This document shows positions 41,449 through 50,651 of a DNA stretch of 64,000 bases, in pieces (position 1 is the first letter of the stretch; each line of letters starts with the position of its first letter). The DNA comes from Polaribacter sp. Z022 (GTDB lineage Bacteria > Bacteroidota > Bacteroidia > Flavobacteriales > Flavobacteriaceae): NCBI RefSeq assembly GCF_023555495.1, contig NZ_JALCZO010000004.1, forward strand, positions 186,001 to 250,000. The letters are read 5' to 3'. Below the pieces are notes generated by a model. That model made no database searches. It was not told the origin of the DNA and saw only the letters and a list, made by a program, of their open reading frames with translations. A program made the position numbers and the translations under genes.

Positions 41449-41518
41449 GTCATTGCGAATGTAATGAAGCAATCTATAATTAAAAACAGATTACTTCGTC
41501 ATTCTTCCTTGTAATGAC
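41449..41518. repeat. REP-like palindromic intergenic repeat
   Basis: A 27-bp arm (41449-41475, starting GTCATTGCGAATG) and a 31-bp arm (41488-41518, ending CTTGTAATGAC) are imperfect reverse complements with a 12-bp AT loop. From memory this is the common Bacteroidota GTCATTGCGAGGAACGAAGCAATCT-type repeat. It lies between yidD and lgt and could fold in the mRNA. Confidence 0.7.
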
Positions 41519-41526
41519 ATTATTTT

Positions 41527-41760
41527 TTATTCTTTTTTTTCTGGAACAGGATCATAACCACTTCCTCCCCAAGGATGACAACTAAAAATTCTTTTTAATG
41601 CTAACCATCCTCCAGAAAAAAGACCATGTTTATGCAAAGCCTCTATTGTATAATGTGAACATGTAGGACTATATCTACAAGTAGCAGGTGTAAATGGTGA
41701 TATTGCTACTTGATAAAAACGTACCAACAATATAAATGGATATGATAGTATTTTTTTCAA
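41527..41760 (-). CDS. yidD: Membrane protein insertion efficiency factor YidD
   Basis: A 77-residue protein with the family signature [19 protein letters not shown] and [10 protein letters not shown] at the end. Assists YidC in inserting membrane proteins. Its ATG lies 1 bp from the cysS stop, so cysS-yidD are coupled. Confidence 0.93.
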   Translation of the reverse strand: MKKILSYPFILLVRFYQVAISPFTPATCRYSPTCSHYTIEALHKHGLFSGGWLALKRIFSCHPWGGSGYDPVPEKKE

Positions 41761-41761
41761 C

Positions 41762-43240
41762 TTAATTTATTGAGAAAGTTGTGCCTTCTCTACCATCTTT
41801 TAACTGAATACCTAAAGCTATTAATTCGTCTCTAATCTGGTCTGATAAAGCCCAATCTTTATTTTCTCTTGCTTCCTTTCTAAGTTTAATTAACAACTCT
41901 ACTACTCCATTTATTTTTTCAGAATTATCTTGAGAATTTTCATTCATCAATCCTAAAACATCAAAAACAAATGCATTAATTGTTTGTTTAAACTCTGCTA
42001 AATCATCTGCAGTTAAACTAGCTTTTTGTTCTTTTATTTGGTTGATAACTTTTACAGCATCAAATAAATGCGCCACTAAAATTGGTGTGTTAAAATCGTC
42101 ATTCATTGCTGCATAACAATCTTTTTTCCAGTTTTTAACATCAAATGTAGATGTTTTACTAGCTTCAATTTTGTCTAAGAAATTAACAGCCTCCATTAAT
42201 TTAGCATGTCCTTTTTCTGAGGCTTCTAAAGCTTCTCCAGAAAAATCTAAAATGCTTCTATAATTAGCTTGCATATTAAAGAAACGAACAACACTTGCCG
42301 AAAATGCTTTTGGTAAAATAGTATTTTCTCCTGTTAAAATTTCGTTTGGTAAAATGTAGTTTCCTGTAGATTTTGCCATTCTTTGGCCATTTAAAGAAAG
42401 CATATTAGTATGCATCCAATAATTTACAGGAGTTACACCACTACAAGTTTTAGATTGTGCAATTTCACATTCATGATGAGGAAATTTTAAATCCATTCCT
42501 CCTCCATGTATGTCAAAACTTTCGCCTAAATATTTTGTACTCATTACAGAACATTCTAAATGCCACCCAGGAAAACCATCAGACCAAGGAGAAGGCCAAC
42601 GCATAATATGTCTGTCATCTGCTTTTTTCCAAAGTGCAAAATCTTGCGGATTTTTCTTGTCTGATTGTCCGTCTAAAGTTCTTGTATTATTTAATAAGTC
42701 TTCAACTTTTCTACCAGAAAGAATTCCGTAATTTTCTTTTTTATTGTACTCATGTACATCAAAATATACAGAACCATTTACTTCATAAGCAAAACCTTTT
42801 TCAATGATTTCTTTAATCATTTCTATTTGTTCAACAATATGACCTGTGGCTGTTGGCTCTATACTTGGTGGTAAAAAATTGTAATTTTTTAGTACATCAT
42901 GAAAATCTACAGTGTAACGTTGTACAACTTCCATTGGTTCTATTTGTTCTAAACGTGCTTTTTTGGCAATCTTATCTTCACCTTGTTCAGCATCGTTTTC
43001 TAAATGACCTGCATCTGTAATATTACGTACATAACGTACTTTATATCCTAAATGTAATAAGTATCTGTACACAACATCAAAAAACATAAAGGTTCTTACA
43101 TTACCTAAATGTGCATTGCTATAAACAGTAGGACCACAAACGTACATACCTACGTAGCCGTCTGTTATAGTTTTAAAATCCTCTTTTGTTTTGGTTAAAG
43201 AGTTGTATACTTTAAGTTGATTTTCTTTGTAGAGTTCCAT
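41762..43240 (-). CDS. cysS: Cysteinyl-tRNA synthetase
   Basis: A 492-residue class I synthetase: [17 protein letters not shown] (HIGH motif and zinc Cys), the zinc-region ECSVM and HHECE, and KMSKS as RMAKSTGN. Charges tRNA-Cys in the cytoplasm. Confidence 0.97.
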   Translation of the reverse strand: MELYKENQLKVYNSLTKTKEDFKTITDGYVGMYVCGPTVYSNAHLGNVRTFMFFDVVYRYLLHLGYKVRYVRNITDAGHLENDAEQGEDKIAKKARLEQIEPMEVVQRYTVDFHDVLKNYNFLPPSIEPTATGHIVEQIEMIKEIIEKGFAYEVNGSVYFDVHEYNKKENYGILSGRKVEDLLNNTRTLDGQSDKKNPQDFALWKKADDRHIMRWPSPWSDGFPGWHLECSVMSTKYLGESFDIHGGGMDLKFPHHECEIAQSKTCSGVTPVNYWMHTNMLSLNGQRMAKSTGNYILPNEILTGENTILPKAFSASVVRFFNMQANYRSILDFSGEALEASEKGHAKLMEAVNFLDKIEASKTSTFDVKNWKKDCYAAMNDDFNTPILVAHLFDAVKVINQIKEQKASLTADDLAEFKQTINAFVFDVLGLMNENSQDNSEKINGVVELLIKLRKEARENKDWALSDQIRDELIALGIQLKDGREGTTFSIN

Positions 43241-43352
43241 TAAAAAAATTGACTATTTACGGGCGATAAATATAGTCACTTTAAAAAGAATGACGAAATG
43301 GAATTTGTTAGAAGTTTGGTAAAAAATAAAAGTAGTTTTTTATCAATAATTA

Positions 43353-44765
43353 TTATTCTTTTAATGAAATTTGACTGTACTTTCCTTCAATTATAAAGGT
43401 ACCATCTTTAGTTTTTATAATATAATTACCATTGATGTCTTTTTTATTTGGATTTAAAATATCAAATTTTAAAGCTGCTTTATTTGGAAAAAGTGGAGAT
43501 TTATCTCCAATATTGATAATCAAATCTTTTTTAACACCTGCAGTGTTAACAAAAGCTTCTGTATAGTCTAACATTAAATTAAATGTTTGATAATTGGGTA
43601 CAATATTTTGAATAGTTAACTCTCCAAATTTATTAGACAATTTTACATTTTCATTAATATTTATAATCTTTACTCCAGAAGAATTGTTAGTCATTTTTGT
43701 ATTAGTAACTGATGCTATTTTAGCATCAGTTACATTGTTTAAAAATAATGTACATCCATTTAAATCGTTTATAGAAACTTTAGAATAATCTATTGTTAAT
43801 TTTCCTCCGTTTAAAAAACCTGCATTAAAACCACCATATTTTACGTTACCAGAAGCAACTGTATTTGGCAATTTTACTTTACAATGACGTGTATTTAAAT
43901 TAAAAGTAGCTTTTTTTGGTACTCTTATTTCTAACCTTTTTGTTATTTTTATTTTCTTACCATTTATAATTATGTTGTTAGATTTTGAATTGTAATTCAA
44001 TTTCATTTCCATAATATGTTTCTTAGCTTTTGCTAACTCTTTTTTTATTTTTTCTTTATCTATTTTTTTTATTTCAACTCTAGCTTTGGCAAGTTCTTTT
44101 TTCATTTTATCTCTAGAAAGTAAAAAGCTTTTTCTAGATTTAATTCTTTTAGACTTCATTTTCTCTCTAAGCTCTTTGTACTTTTTTGTTTTCTTAAAAG
44201 CTTCCCATTCTTTTTTAGATTTGATATTTATTTTATCCACACCATCATTCCATTGAAAAGAATATTTACCATTTTTTTCAATATTGTCATCAAAATCATC
44301 TAAATCTTCAAAAATGTTTTCAAAATCGAAATCAAAATCCATTTCTGGTATTACAATTGTTTCTACATCTGGTAATTGAATATCATGAATTTGAATATCA
44401 GGAAAAGAAAAATCATTGTCATTAAAAAAAACAAAATCGTTTTTAAAATGGAAAGAATTATTTCCTTTCGATGTTATTTTTACCTTAGTTTTATTACCTA
44501 AAGCTTCAAAGTTCCAGTTTTTAAAATACTTTTCTGCATCTTCTTTTGACAACCCTTCTACTTCAATAAAAGCCTTTACTTCTACCTCATTCTTGTTCCA
44601 AGTAGATACATTTATATCTGTATTAGAAGCATTAATTACTACCTCTACATCTTTATTTACATTAAATCTTTCTGTAAATTTTTTATCAAATTTTTGTGCT
44701 GATAATGATCCTATAAAACATAGTGTAAAAAGTGTACATAAGTTTTTATATAATTTGTGTTTCAT
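43353..44765 (-). CDS. Secreted repetitive-strand protein of the ECF operon (DUF4097/head-GIN-like)
   Basis: A 470-residue protein with signal peptide (LCTLFTLCFIGSLSAQ). N-terminal part contains acidic segments (DFDFENIFEDLDDFDD), the middle is lysine-rich and helical (about 165-260), and the C-terminal half has regular beta-strands (NLNTRHCKVKLPNTVASGN ...) resembling DUF4097 or head-GIN beta-helix proteins. It overlaps the anti-sigma gene by 20 bp, so it is the likely target of the sigma factor or the sensor component. Confidence 0.7.
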   Translation of the reverse strand: MKHKLYKNLCTLFTLCFIGSLSAQKFDKKFTERFNVNKDVEVVINASNTDINVSTWNKNEVEVKAFIEVEGLSKEDAEKYFKNWNFEALGNKTKVKITSKGNNSFHFKNDFVFFNDNDFSFPDIQIHDIQLPDVETIVIPEMDFDFDFENIFEDLDDFDDNIEKNGKYSFQWNDGVDKINIKSKKEWEAFKKTKKYKELREKMKSKRIKSRKSFLLSRDKMKKELAKARVEIKKIDKEKIKKELAKAKKHIMEMKLNYNSKSNNIIINGKKIKITKRLEIRVPKKATFNLNTRHCKVKLPNTVASGNVKYGGFNAGFLNGGKLTIDYSKVSINDLNGCTLFLNNVTDAKIASVTNTKMTNNSSGVKIININENVKLSNKFGELTIQNIVPNYQTFNLMLDYTEAFVNTAGVKKDLIINIGDKSPLFPNKAALKFDILNPNKKDINGNYIIKTKDGTFIIEGKYSQISLKE

Positions 44766-45306
44766 TCTGTTTATCGTTTAAATTTTTAAGTTGTTTTAAT
44801 TGCTTTTTCAAGCGTTTTAACAGCTGTAAGCGTAATTGTAAATTACTAATCAATGCATCTATGGTTGCATCATTAACACCTTTTATATTGAGCTCTTTGG
44901 TTAATGATTTGTACTCTTTTGTGAGTTCGGCTATTTTAATTAAATAACCATCAACAATATCTTTATTATCATCTGTCATTTCTAATTGACTAATTTCTAT
45001 ATTGATACTGTTTTTATAATATTTTTCTATGGTTTGAAACTCTGGAGAAATACTTCCTAAACTAATTTCTTTTGAGGTTGTTAGAGGATCTACTTCTATA
45101 GTTTTTGTTGGATAAAACTTAACACCTAAACTAACTAACAACACTATTGAAGCAGCTATAGAAAACCATTTAAAATTTTTATTTTTTGAATTTTGTGGAT
45201 GCATTTCTTTTTGCAATAAATCTTCAAATTTATTTGCATGATTAGATGATAATTCAACACTTTCATCCTTATAATTCTTCAACAATTCTTTAATATCCTT
45301 CTGCAT
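44746..45306 (-). CDS. Probable anti-sigma factor, single-pass membrane protein
   Basis: A 186-residue protein: about 55 cytoplasmic residues, one transmembrane segment (WFSIAASIVLLVSLGVKFY) and an extracytoplasmic coiled-coil part (EISQLEMTDDNKDI ... KRLKKQLKQLKNL). Overlaps the sigma gene by 17 bp and the secreted gene by 20 bp. No zinc motif; anti-sigma role is inferred from position. Confidence 0.75.
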   Translation of the reverse strand: MQKDIKELLKNYKDESVELSSNHANKFEDLLQKEMHPQNSKNKNFKWFSIAASIVLLVSLGVKFYPTKTIEVDPLTTSKEISLGSISPEFQTIEKYYKNSINIEISQLEMTDDNKDIVDGYLIKIAELTKEYKSLTKELNIKGVNDATIDALISNLQLRLQLLKRLKKQLKQLKNLNDKQNETQII

Positions 45307-45847
45307 AACTCGTATTTTTTAATTGTTCTTTTAATAATCTTTTTCCTCTTAATAAATGTGTTCTAGATGTTGTTTCTGTAATCTTTAAAATTTCAGATAT
45401 TTCTTGATGATCATAACCTTCTAATAAGTACAAGGTTAATACCAATCTATATTTTTCTTTTAAATTATTAATACTATTTACAATACCATCTATACTAATA
45501 TCTGTATCAACTTTCCAATCATCATCATTTGATTTTGTTAAAATCTCATCATTTATAGAAACCAATTCTAATTTATTTTTCTTTAATTGATCTATACTTT
45601 GATTGATTACAATACGTTTTAACCAAGCTCCAAAAGCAACTTCATTTTTATATTTATCTATATTTTTAAAAGCTTTAATAAAAGCATCTTGCATTACATC
45701 TTCTGCAATAAACCTGTCTTTTACATACCTAAATGCTATTACAAACATAGATTTACAATACAAATTATACAATTGCATTTGTGCTTTGCTATTGTTGTTT
45801 TTGCATTGATCAATGATTGGTTGATGTAATTGTTTGGTTGATCTCAT
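45290..45847 (-). CDS. ECF-family RNA polymerase sigma factor, second
   Basis: A 185-residue group IV sigma factor with region 2 (AEDVMQDAFIKAFKNIDKY, FGAWLKRIVINQSID) and region 4 (YRLVLTLYLLEGYDHQEISEIL, TTSRTHLLRGKRLL). Overlaps its membrane partner by 17 bp. The upstream AAC-N16-CGTC element suggests autoregulation. Confidence 0.95.
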   Translation of the reverse strand: MRSTKQLHQPIIDQCKNNNSKAQMQLYNLYCKSMFVIAFRYVKDRFIAEDVMQDAFIKAFKNIDKYKNEVAFGAWLKRIVINQSIDQLKKNKLELVSINDEILTKSNDDDWKVDTDISIDGIVNSINNLKEKYRLVLTLYLLEGYDHQEISEILKITETTSRTHLLRGKRLLKEQLKNTSYAEGY

Positions 45848-45867
45848 TGAAACTTTCTTGCTCTAAA

Positions 45868-45890
45868 GACGATACTTTTTTCTTTACGTT
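45868..45890 (-). promoter_or_regulatory. Candidate ECF promoter of the second sigma operon
   Basis: On the minus strand GCAAC ending at 45888 and CGTC at 45868-45871, with exactly 16 bp between AAC and CGTC. It is 21 bp before the sigma ATG. Best ECF promoter match in the window. Confidence 0.6.
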
Positions 45891-45939
45891 GCAAAATTTA
45901 TAAATTAATTATCTTTAAATTTACATATTAACTTTTACA

Positions 45940-47007
45940 ATGGATAAAAAACAATCTGCTTTACATGAAAAAGATGGAGTTTCTCAACCAGAAACAACCA
46001 GTAAAACAAGTGCAGAAAGAATAAAACTAAATAGAGCCAAACAAAATTCTGTTGCTGTTTTTGTAAGTAAAATATTAGAAGGTAATATTACTTATTTAAG
46101 TCGTGCAATTACTTTAGTAGAGAGCACCAATACTAAACATCAAGAAAAAGCAAACGAAATTTTAGAACGTTGTTTACCTTATGCAAATAAATCTGTAAGA
46201 ATAGGAATTACAGGGGTTCCTGGTGTAGGTAAAAGCACTTTTATTGAAGCTTTTGGTAAACATTTAACTTCTTTAAATAAAAAGGTGGCAGTATTAGCTG
46301 TAGACCCTAGTAGTTCTGTAAATAAAGGTTCTATTTTAGGTGATAAAACAAGAATGGAACAATTAGTAACTGATAAGAATGCTTTTATAAGGCCTTCTCC
46401 TTCTGGTACTTCTTTGGGTGGAGTTGCTCAAAAAACTCGTGAATCTATTATTTTATGTGAAGCTGCTGGTTTTGATACTGTAATAATAGAAACTGTTGGT
46501 GTTGGTCAGTCTGAAACTGTTGTACATTCTATGGTAGATTTCTTTTTACTTTTAAAATTAGCGGGTGCTGGTGATGAATTACAAGGAATAAAACGTGGAA
46601 TTATAGAAATGGCTGATGCTATTGTAATTAACAAAGCTGATGGAGAAAATGAAAAGAACGCAAAAATTGCAAAAGTAGAATTTAACAGAGCATTGCATTT
46701 ATACCCTTTAAAAGAAAGTAAATGGCAACCAAAAGTTTTAACTGCAAGCGCTTTAAAAAACATTGGTATTTCAGAAATTGAAAAAATGATTTCAGAATAT
46801 ATTTTATTAACTAAAGAAAACAATTATTTCAATTCTAAAAGAAACGAACAAAATAAATATTGGCTATTATCTACAATAGAGCAACAATTAAAAGATAATT
46901 TTTATCAAAACCCGATAATTAAAAAAGCGCTTTCAGCAGAAATACATAATTTAGAAAACGGAAAAACGACTCCTTTTAATGCTGCTAAGAAACTATTAGA
47001 ATTGTAA
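45940..47007 (+). CDS. meaB: Methylmalonyl-CoA mutase-associated GTPase MeaB
   Basis: A 355-residue G3E-type GTPase with P-loop GVPGVGKST (about 90-98), DPSSSVNKGSILGDKTRM, TVGVGQSE and NKADG. It protects and loads the B12 cofactor of methylmalonyl-CoA mutase; the mutase genes are not in the window. Monocistronic, divergent from the sigma operon. Confidence 0.93.
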   Translation: MDKKQSALHEKDGVSQPETTSKTSAERIKLNRAKQNSVAVFVSKILEGNITYLSRAITLVESTNTKHQEKANEILERCLPYANKSVRIGITGVPGVGKSTFIEAFGKHLTSLNKKVAVLAVDPSSSVNKGSILGDKTRMEQLVTDKNAFIRPSPSGTSLGGVAQKTRESIILCEAAGFDTVIIETVGVGQSETVVHSMVDFFLLLKLAGAGDELQGIKRGIIEMADAIVINKADGENEKNAKIAKVEFNRALHLYPLKESKWQPKVLTASALKNIGISEIEKMISEYILLTKENNYFNSKRNEQNKYWLLSTIEQQLKDNFYQNPIIKKALSAEIHNLENGKTTPFNAAKKLLEL

Positions 47008-47092
47008 TAAATAACAGTAAAAGTTGTTTTAAAAAATATCTATTGATGTTTTTACATCTGGAAATCCTAATAAAGTTATTGCAAAATTTTAA

Positions 47093-48333
47093 TTAAACAT
47101 CTAAATGCTTGGTAACAATTTTCTTTATTTTACGATTTAATGATTTAATGGCATTATAACTAGTATGTTCTAGAACAATAACAACTAAATCATCTTCTAT
47201 ATAGTTGCTTAAACCAGTACTAAATCCATTCCATTTTCCATAATGGTAAATATTTTTCTCATTTTTATCAATTCGAAAACCTAAACCATAAGGCACTTTT
47301 CTTCCATATATAGTTTCTCCTTTAGAATACATTAATTCTAAAGATTCTTTTGTTAGTAATTTTCCTGTATTTAAGCCGTTTGTCCATCTAAAAAGATCGT
47401 CAATTGTGGAATAAACATTTTTATCACCAACAACAGCATCATTAACATTATTACCTATTTTAATATGTTTCCAACCCCTATATAATCTATAGCCTGTTAA
47501 TTGATTTTTTTTAACAACATCATTTTGATAACTATAAACATACGTATTTTTCATTCCCAAAGGTTCAAATATATTTTTATCCAAAAAATTGCTAAAAGAA
47601 GTCCCAGAAACCTTTTCTATTATAGAAGCCAACACAAAATATGCTGTATTAGAATAATCAAAATTACGTCCTGGTTTAAAAAAACGATTAACTTTAGTAG
47701 CAGTTAAAAGTTGCATCATTTCACTATTTGTAGGTGCTTTATTCTTTTTCCATTTATGTTCTGCTACCCAAAAATATTTTGGCAAACCTGCAGTATGATT
47801 TAAAAGGTTTTTAATAGTAATATTCTTGTAAGGGAAATCTGGAAAATATGCATTAATAGTATCTGTAATTTTAATTTTATTTCTTTCAAACAAAATCATA
47901 ATTGCTGCAGCTGTAAACTGTTTACTTACTGATGCTAATTGAAAAGCTGACTCTTCTTTTAGGCTTATTTTTTTCTAAAATCTGCATAACCTATTTGATT
48001 TCTATAAACAATCTTCTTGTTTTTTGCTACCAATATTGCTCCATGAAAATCGTGTCTTTTATTAATTCTTTTTAATAAAGAATCTAGTTTATGGTTAACT
48101 TTTTTGGTAATATTTTCAGAATAGTATTCTAAAGAAATTGCAGTATTTTTACTTTGATTTTCTTTAAAAGTAGTTGTAGATATCTGCTTTTGTTTTTTAT
48201 ACTCTGGTGTATTACAGGTAAAAAACAATAGGCTTAAAATTCCTATTAAAATTAGGTTTATTTTTTTTAAATATTTTCTCAATGAACACAAGTTGGGGTT
48301 TTGTAAAAATAGAAATGATTCATCTAAATTCAA
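47093..48333 (-). pseudogene. Beta-lactamase-fold (class C-type) lipoprotein, frameshifted at an A-run
   Basis: The minus strand holds a lipoprotein start (KINLILIGILSLLFFTC) with HDFHGAILVAKNKKIVYRNQIGYADF up to a stop at 47965, and a downstream frame that continues ISLKEESAFQLASVSKQFTAAAIM and reads on to 47093. The SVSK is the S-x-x-K active site of serine beta-lactamase/PBP-like hydrolases, and YSNTAY is the second motif. One extra A in the seven-A run at about 47968-47974 joins the parts into a protein of about 413 residues. Likely an esterase or peptidase; broken here or a sequencing error. Confidence 0.75.
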
Positions 48334-48368
48334 AATATTTTTTTTGACATAAAAAACAACTAATAAAA

Positions 48369-50465
48369 TTAACTAATATTGCTCCAAATTTTAGAGTTTT
48401 TAGACAATTCTAAATAGGTTTTTTTTATGGCTGCGTTTTCTGGTTTAGATAAATTAGAATCTTCTTGTAATACATCAACAGCTTTGTTTCTTGCAGCAAC
48501 TAAAATTTGAGTATCTTTTACAACATCAGCAATTTTTAAATTTAAAACACCACTTTGTTGTGTTCCCATTAAATTTCCTGGACCACGTAATTTTAAATCT
48601 ACTTCTGCAATTTTAAATCCATCAGTAGTATCTACCATTGTTTTTAAACGTGTTTTTCCTTCTTCAGAAAGTTTGTAACTAGATAACAAAATACAATAAC
48701 TTTGGTCTGCTCCTCTACCAACTCTACCTCTTAATTGATGTAACTGAGATAATCCAAATCGTTCAGAACTTTCAATAATCATTACACTTGCATTGGGTAC
48801 ATTTACACCAACTTCTATAACAGTAGTTGCTACCATAATTTGAGTTTCTCCCTTAACAAAACGTTGCATTTCATACTCTTTATCTGCAGGTTTCATTTTA
48901 CCATGTACAATGCTTATCTGGTATTTTGGTGAAGGAAATTCGCGAGAAACACTTTCATATCCATCCATTAAATCTTTATAATCCATGGCTTCAGATTCTT
49001 GAATTAAAGGATATACAATATAAACTTGTCTTCCTTTTTCAATTTCATCTCTCATAAATTTAAAAACTGACAACCTATTACCGTCAAAACGATGTACAGT
49101 TTTTACTTCTTTTCTTCCTGGAGGTAATTCATCAATTACAGAAATATCTAAATCGCCATAAACAGACATTGCTAGAGTTCTAGGTATTGGTGTAGCTGTC
49201 ATTACCAAAATATGTGGTGGAATCTCATTTTTACTCCATAACTTAGATCTTTGAGCAACACCAAATCTATGCTGTTCGTCTATTATTGCTATACCAAGGT
49301 TTTTAAATTGTACTTTGTCTTCTAACAAAGCATGTGTACCTATTAAAATATGTAAAGTTCCATCTTCTAAATTTTGATGAATTTCTTTACGTTTTTTTGT
49401 TTTTACAGAACCAGTAAGTAAATCAACATTAATATTCATGTCTTTAACTAATTCTGAAATTGCATGATAATGTTGAGTTGCTAAAATTTCTGTTGGAGCC
49501 ATAATAGTTGCCTGAAATCCATTATCAATTGCTAATAACATTGTTAACAATGCTACTATTGTTTTTCCAGAACCAACATCACCTTGTAATAAACGATTCA
49601 TATGAGCACCAGAAGCAACGTCTTTTCTAATTTCTTTTAACACTCTTTTTTGAGCATTTGTTAGACTAAAAGGAAGATGGTTTTTATAAAATGAATTAAA
49701 ATTTTCAGCTACATTTTCAAATACATAACCTTTAATTTTTGTTTTGTTAATGAGTTTTTTTCTTAACAACTGTAATTGAATAAAAAAAAGTTCTTCAAAC
49801 TTTAAACGGTTTTGGGCTCTTGCTAAATTTTCTTGACTTTTAGGAAAATGAGCATTTAACAATGCTTCTCTTTTAGACATTAACTTAAAATCAGAAATAA
49901 TTTCTTTTGATAAACTTTCTTCTATTACATCAAAAAACTGTTGTAATAAATTCTGAACATAAGTTCTCATCAATTTGTTAGAAACACCAGAATTTGTTAA
50001 TTTTTCTGTTGATGGATAAACTGGTTGCATTTTGGTTTGCAACTTTTTCTTGTATTCATTAACCAATTCCATTTCTGGATGTGGAATGCTAAAATTGCCA
50101 TTATAATGGTTTAATTTACCATAAATAACATAAGGTTCATTAATTTTAAGTGCATCTTTTATCCATTTTTGTCCTTTAAACCAAACCAATTCCATACTTC
50201 CAGATGCATCTTGAAAAGTAGCCACTAACCTACTTCCTCTTTTTTGAGCAACAGATTTAACACGTGTAATTTTACCCACAATTTGAACTTCAGAAGAATT
50301 AGGTTGCAAGTCTTTTATAGCATAAAAAGCTGTTTTATCAATATATCTAAAAGGAAAAAAATTAAGTAAATCGTTGCAAGTTTTTATACCCAACTCTGTA
50401 TACAAAAGCGTTGCTCTTTGAACACTTATACCATTAATGTATGTAATTGGATAACTTAAATTCAA
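48369..50465 (-). CDS. recG: ATP-dependent DNA helicase RecG
   Basis: A 698-residue helicase: N-terminal wedge/OB region (SEVQIVGKITRVKSVAQKRG), Walker A GDVGSGKT, DEQH in IIDEQHRFGV, TATPIPRT, and LRGRVGRG. Reverses stalled replication forks and processes Holliday junctions. Confidence 0.97.
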   Translation of the reverse strand: MNLSYPITYINGISVQRATLLYTELGIKTCNDLLNFFPFRYIDKTAFYAIKDLQPNSSEVQIVGKITRVKSVAQKRGSRLVATFQDASGSMELVWFKGQKWIKDALKINEPYVIYGKLNHYNGNFSIPHPEMELVNEYKKKLQTKMQPVYPSTEKLTNSGVSNKLMRTYVQNLLQQFFDVIEESLSKEIISDFKLMSKREALLNAHFPKSQENLARAQNRLKFEELFFIQLQLLRKKLINKTKIKGYVFENVAENFNSFYKNHLPFSLTNAQKRVLKEIRKDVASGAHMNRLLQGDVGSGKTIVALLTMLLAIDNGFQATIMAPTEILATQHYHAISELVKDMNINVDLLTGSVKTKKRKEIHQNLEDGTLHILIGTHALLEDKVQFKNLGIAIIDEQHRFGVAQRSKLWSKNEIPPHILVMTATPIPRTLAMSVYGDLDISVIDELPPGRKEVKTVHRFDGNRLSVFKFMRDEIEKGRQVYIVYPLIQESEAMDYKDLMDGYESVSREFPSPKYQISIVHGKMKPADKEYEMQRFVKGETQIMVATTVIEVGVNVPNASVMIIESSERFGLSQLHQLRGRVGRGADQSYCILLSSYKLSEEGKTRLKTMVDTTDGFKIAEVDLKLRGPGNLMGTQQSGVLNLKIADVVKDTQILVAARNKAVDVLQEDSNLSKPENAAIKKTYLELSKNSKIWSNIS

Positions 50466-50623
50466 TTTTATAATTTATAAATAACGAAAATAAATAAAAA
50501 CTATTTTTTTATATAATTTACTCTTATAATTATTTTTTATATAAAATTAAGTATTTTATACCTAATACATGTGTTTTCAGAACAATTAGTGTTAAAAATA
50601 TAATAATTTATTAATAAAGTTTT

Positions 50624-50631
50624 TATTTTTG
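50624..50631 (+). promoter_or_regulatory. Candidate -7 box for the giant gene
   Basis: TATTTTTG fits TAnnTTTG, 20 bp before the ATG. The 187-bp intergenic region is AT-rich with no other clear element. Confidence 0.4.
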
Positions 50632-50651
50632 TTACTCAATATGCCTCCACT

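Noticed and set aside
47007..47092. Possible tRNA or small RNA between meaB and the broken beta-lactamase gene
   Set aside because: No cloverleaf, no stable stem and no conserved motif seen in the 85 bp.
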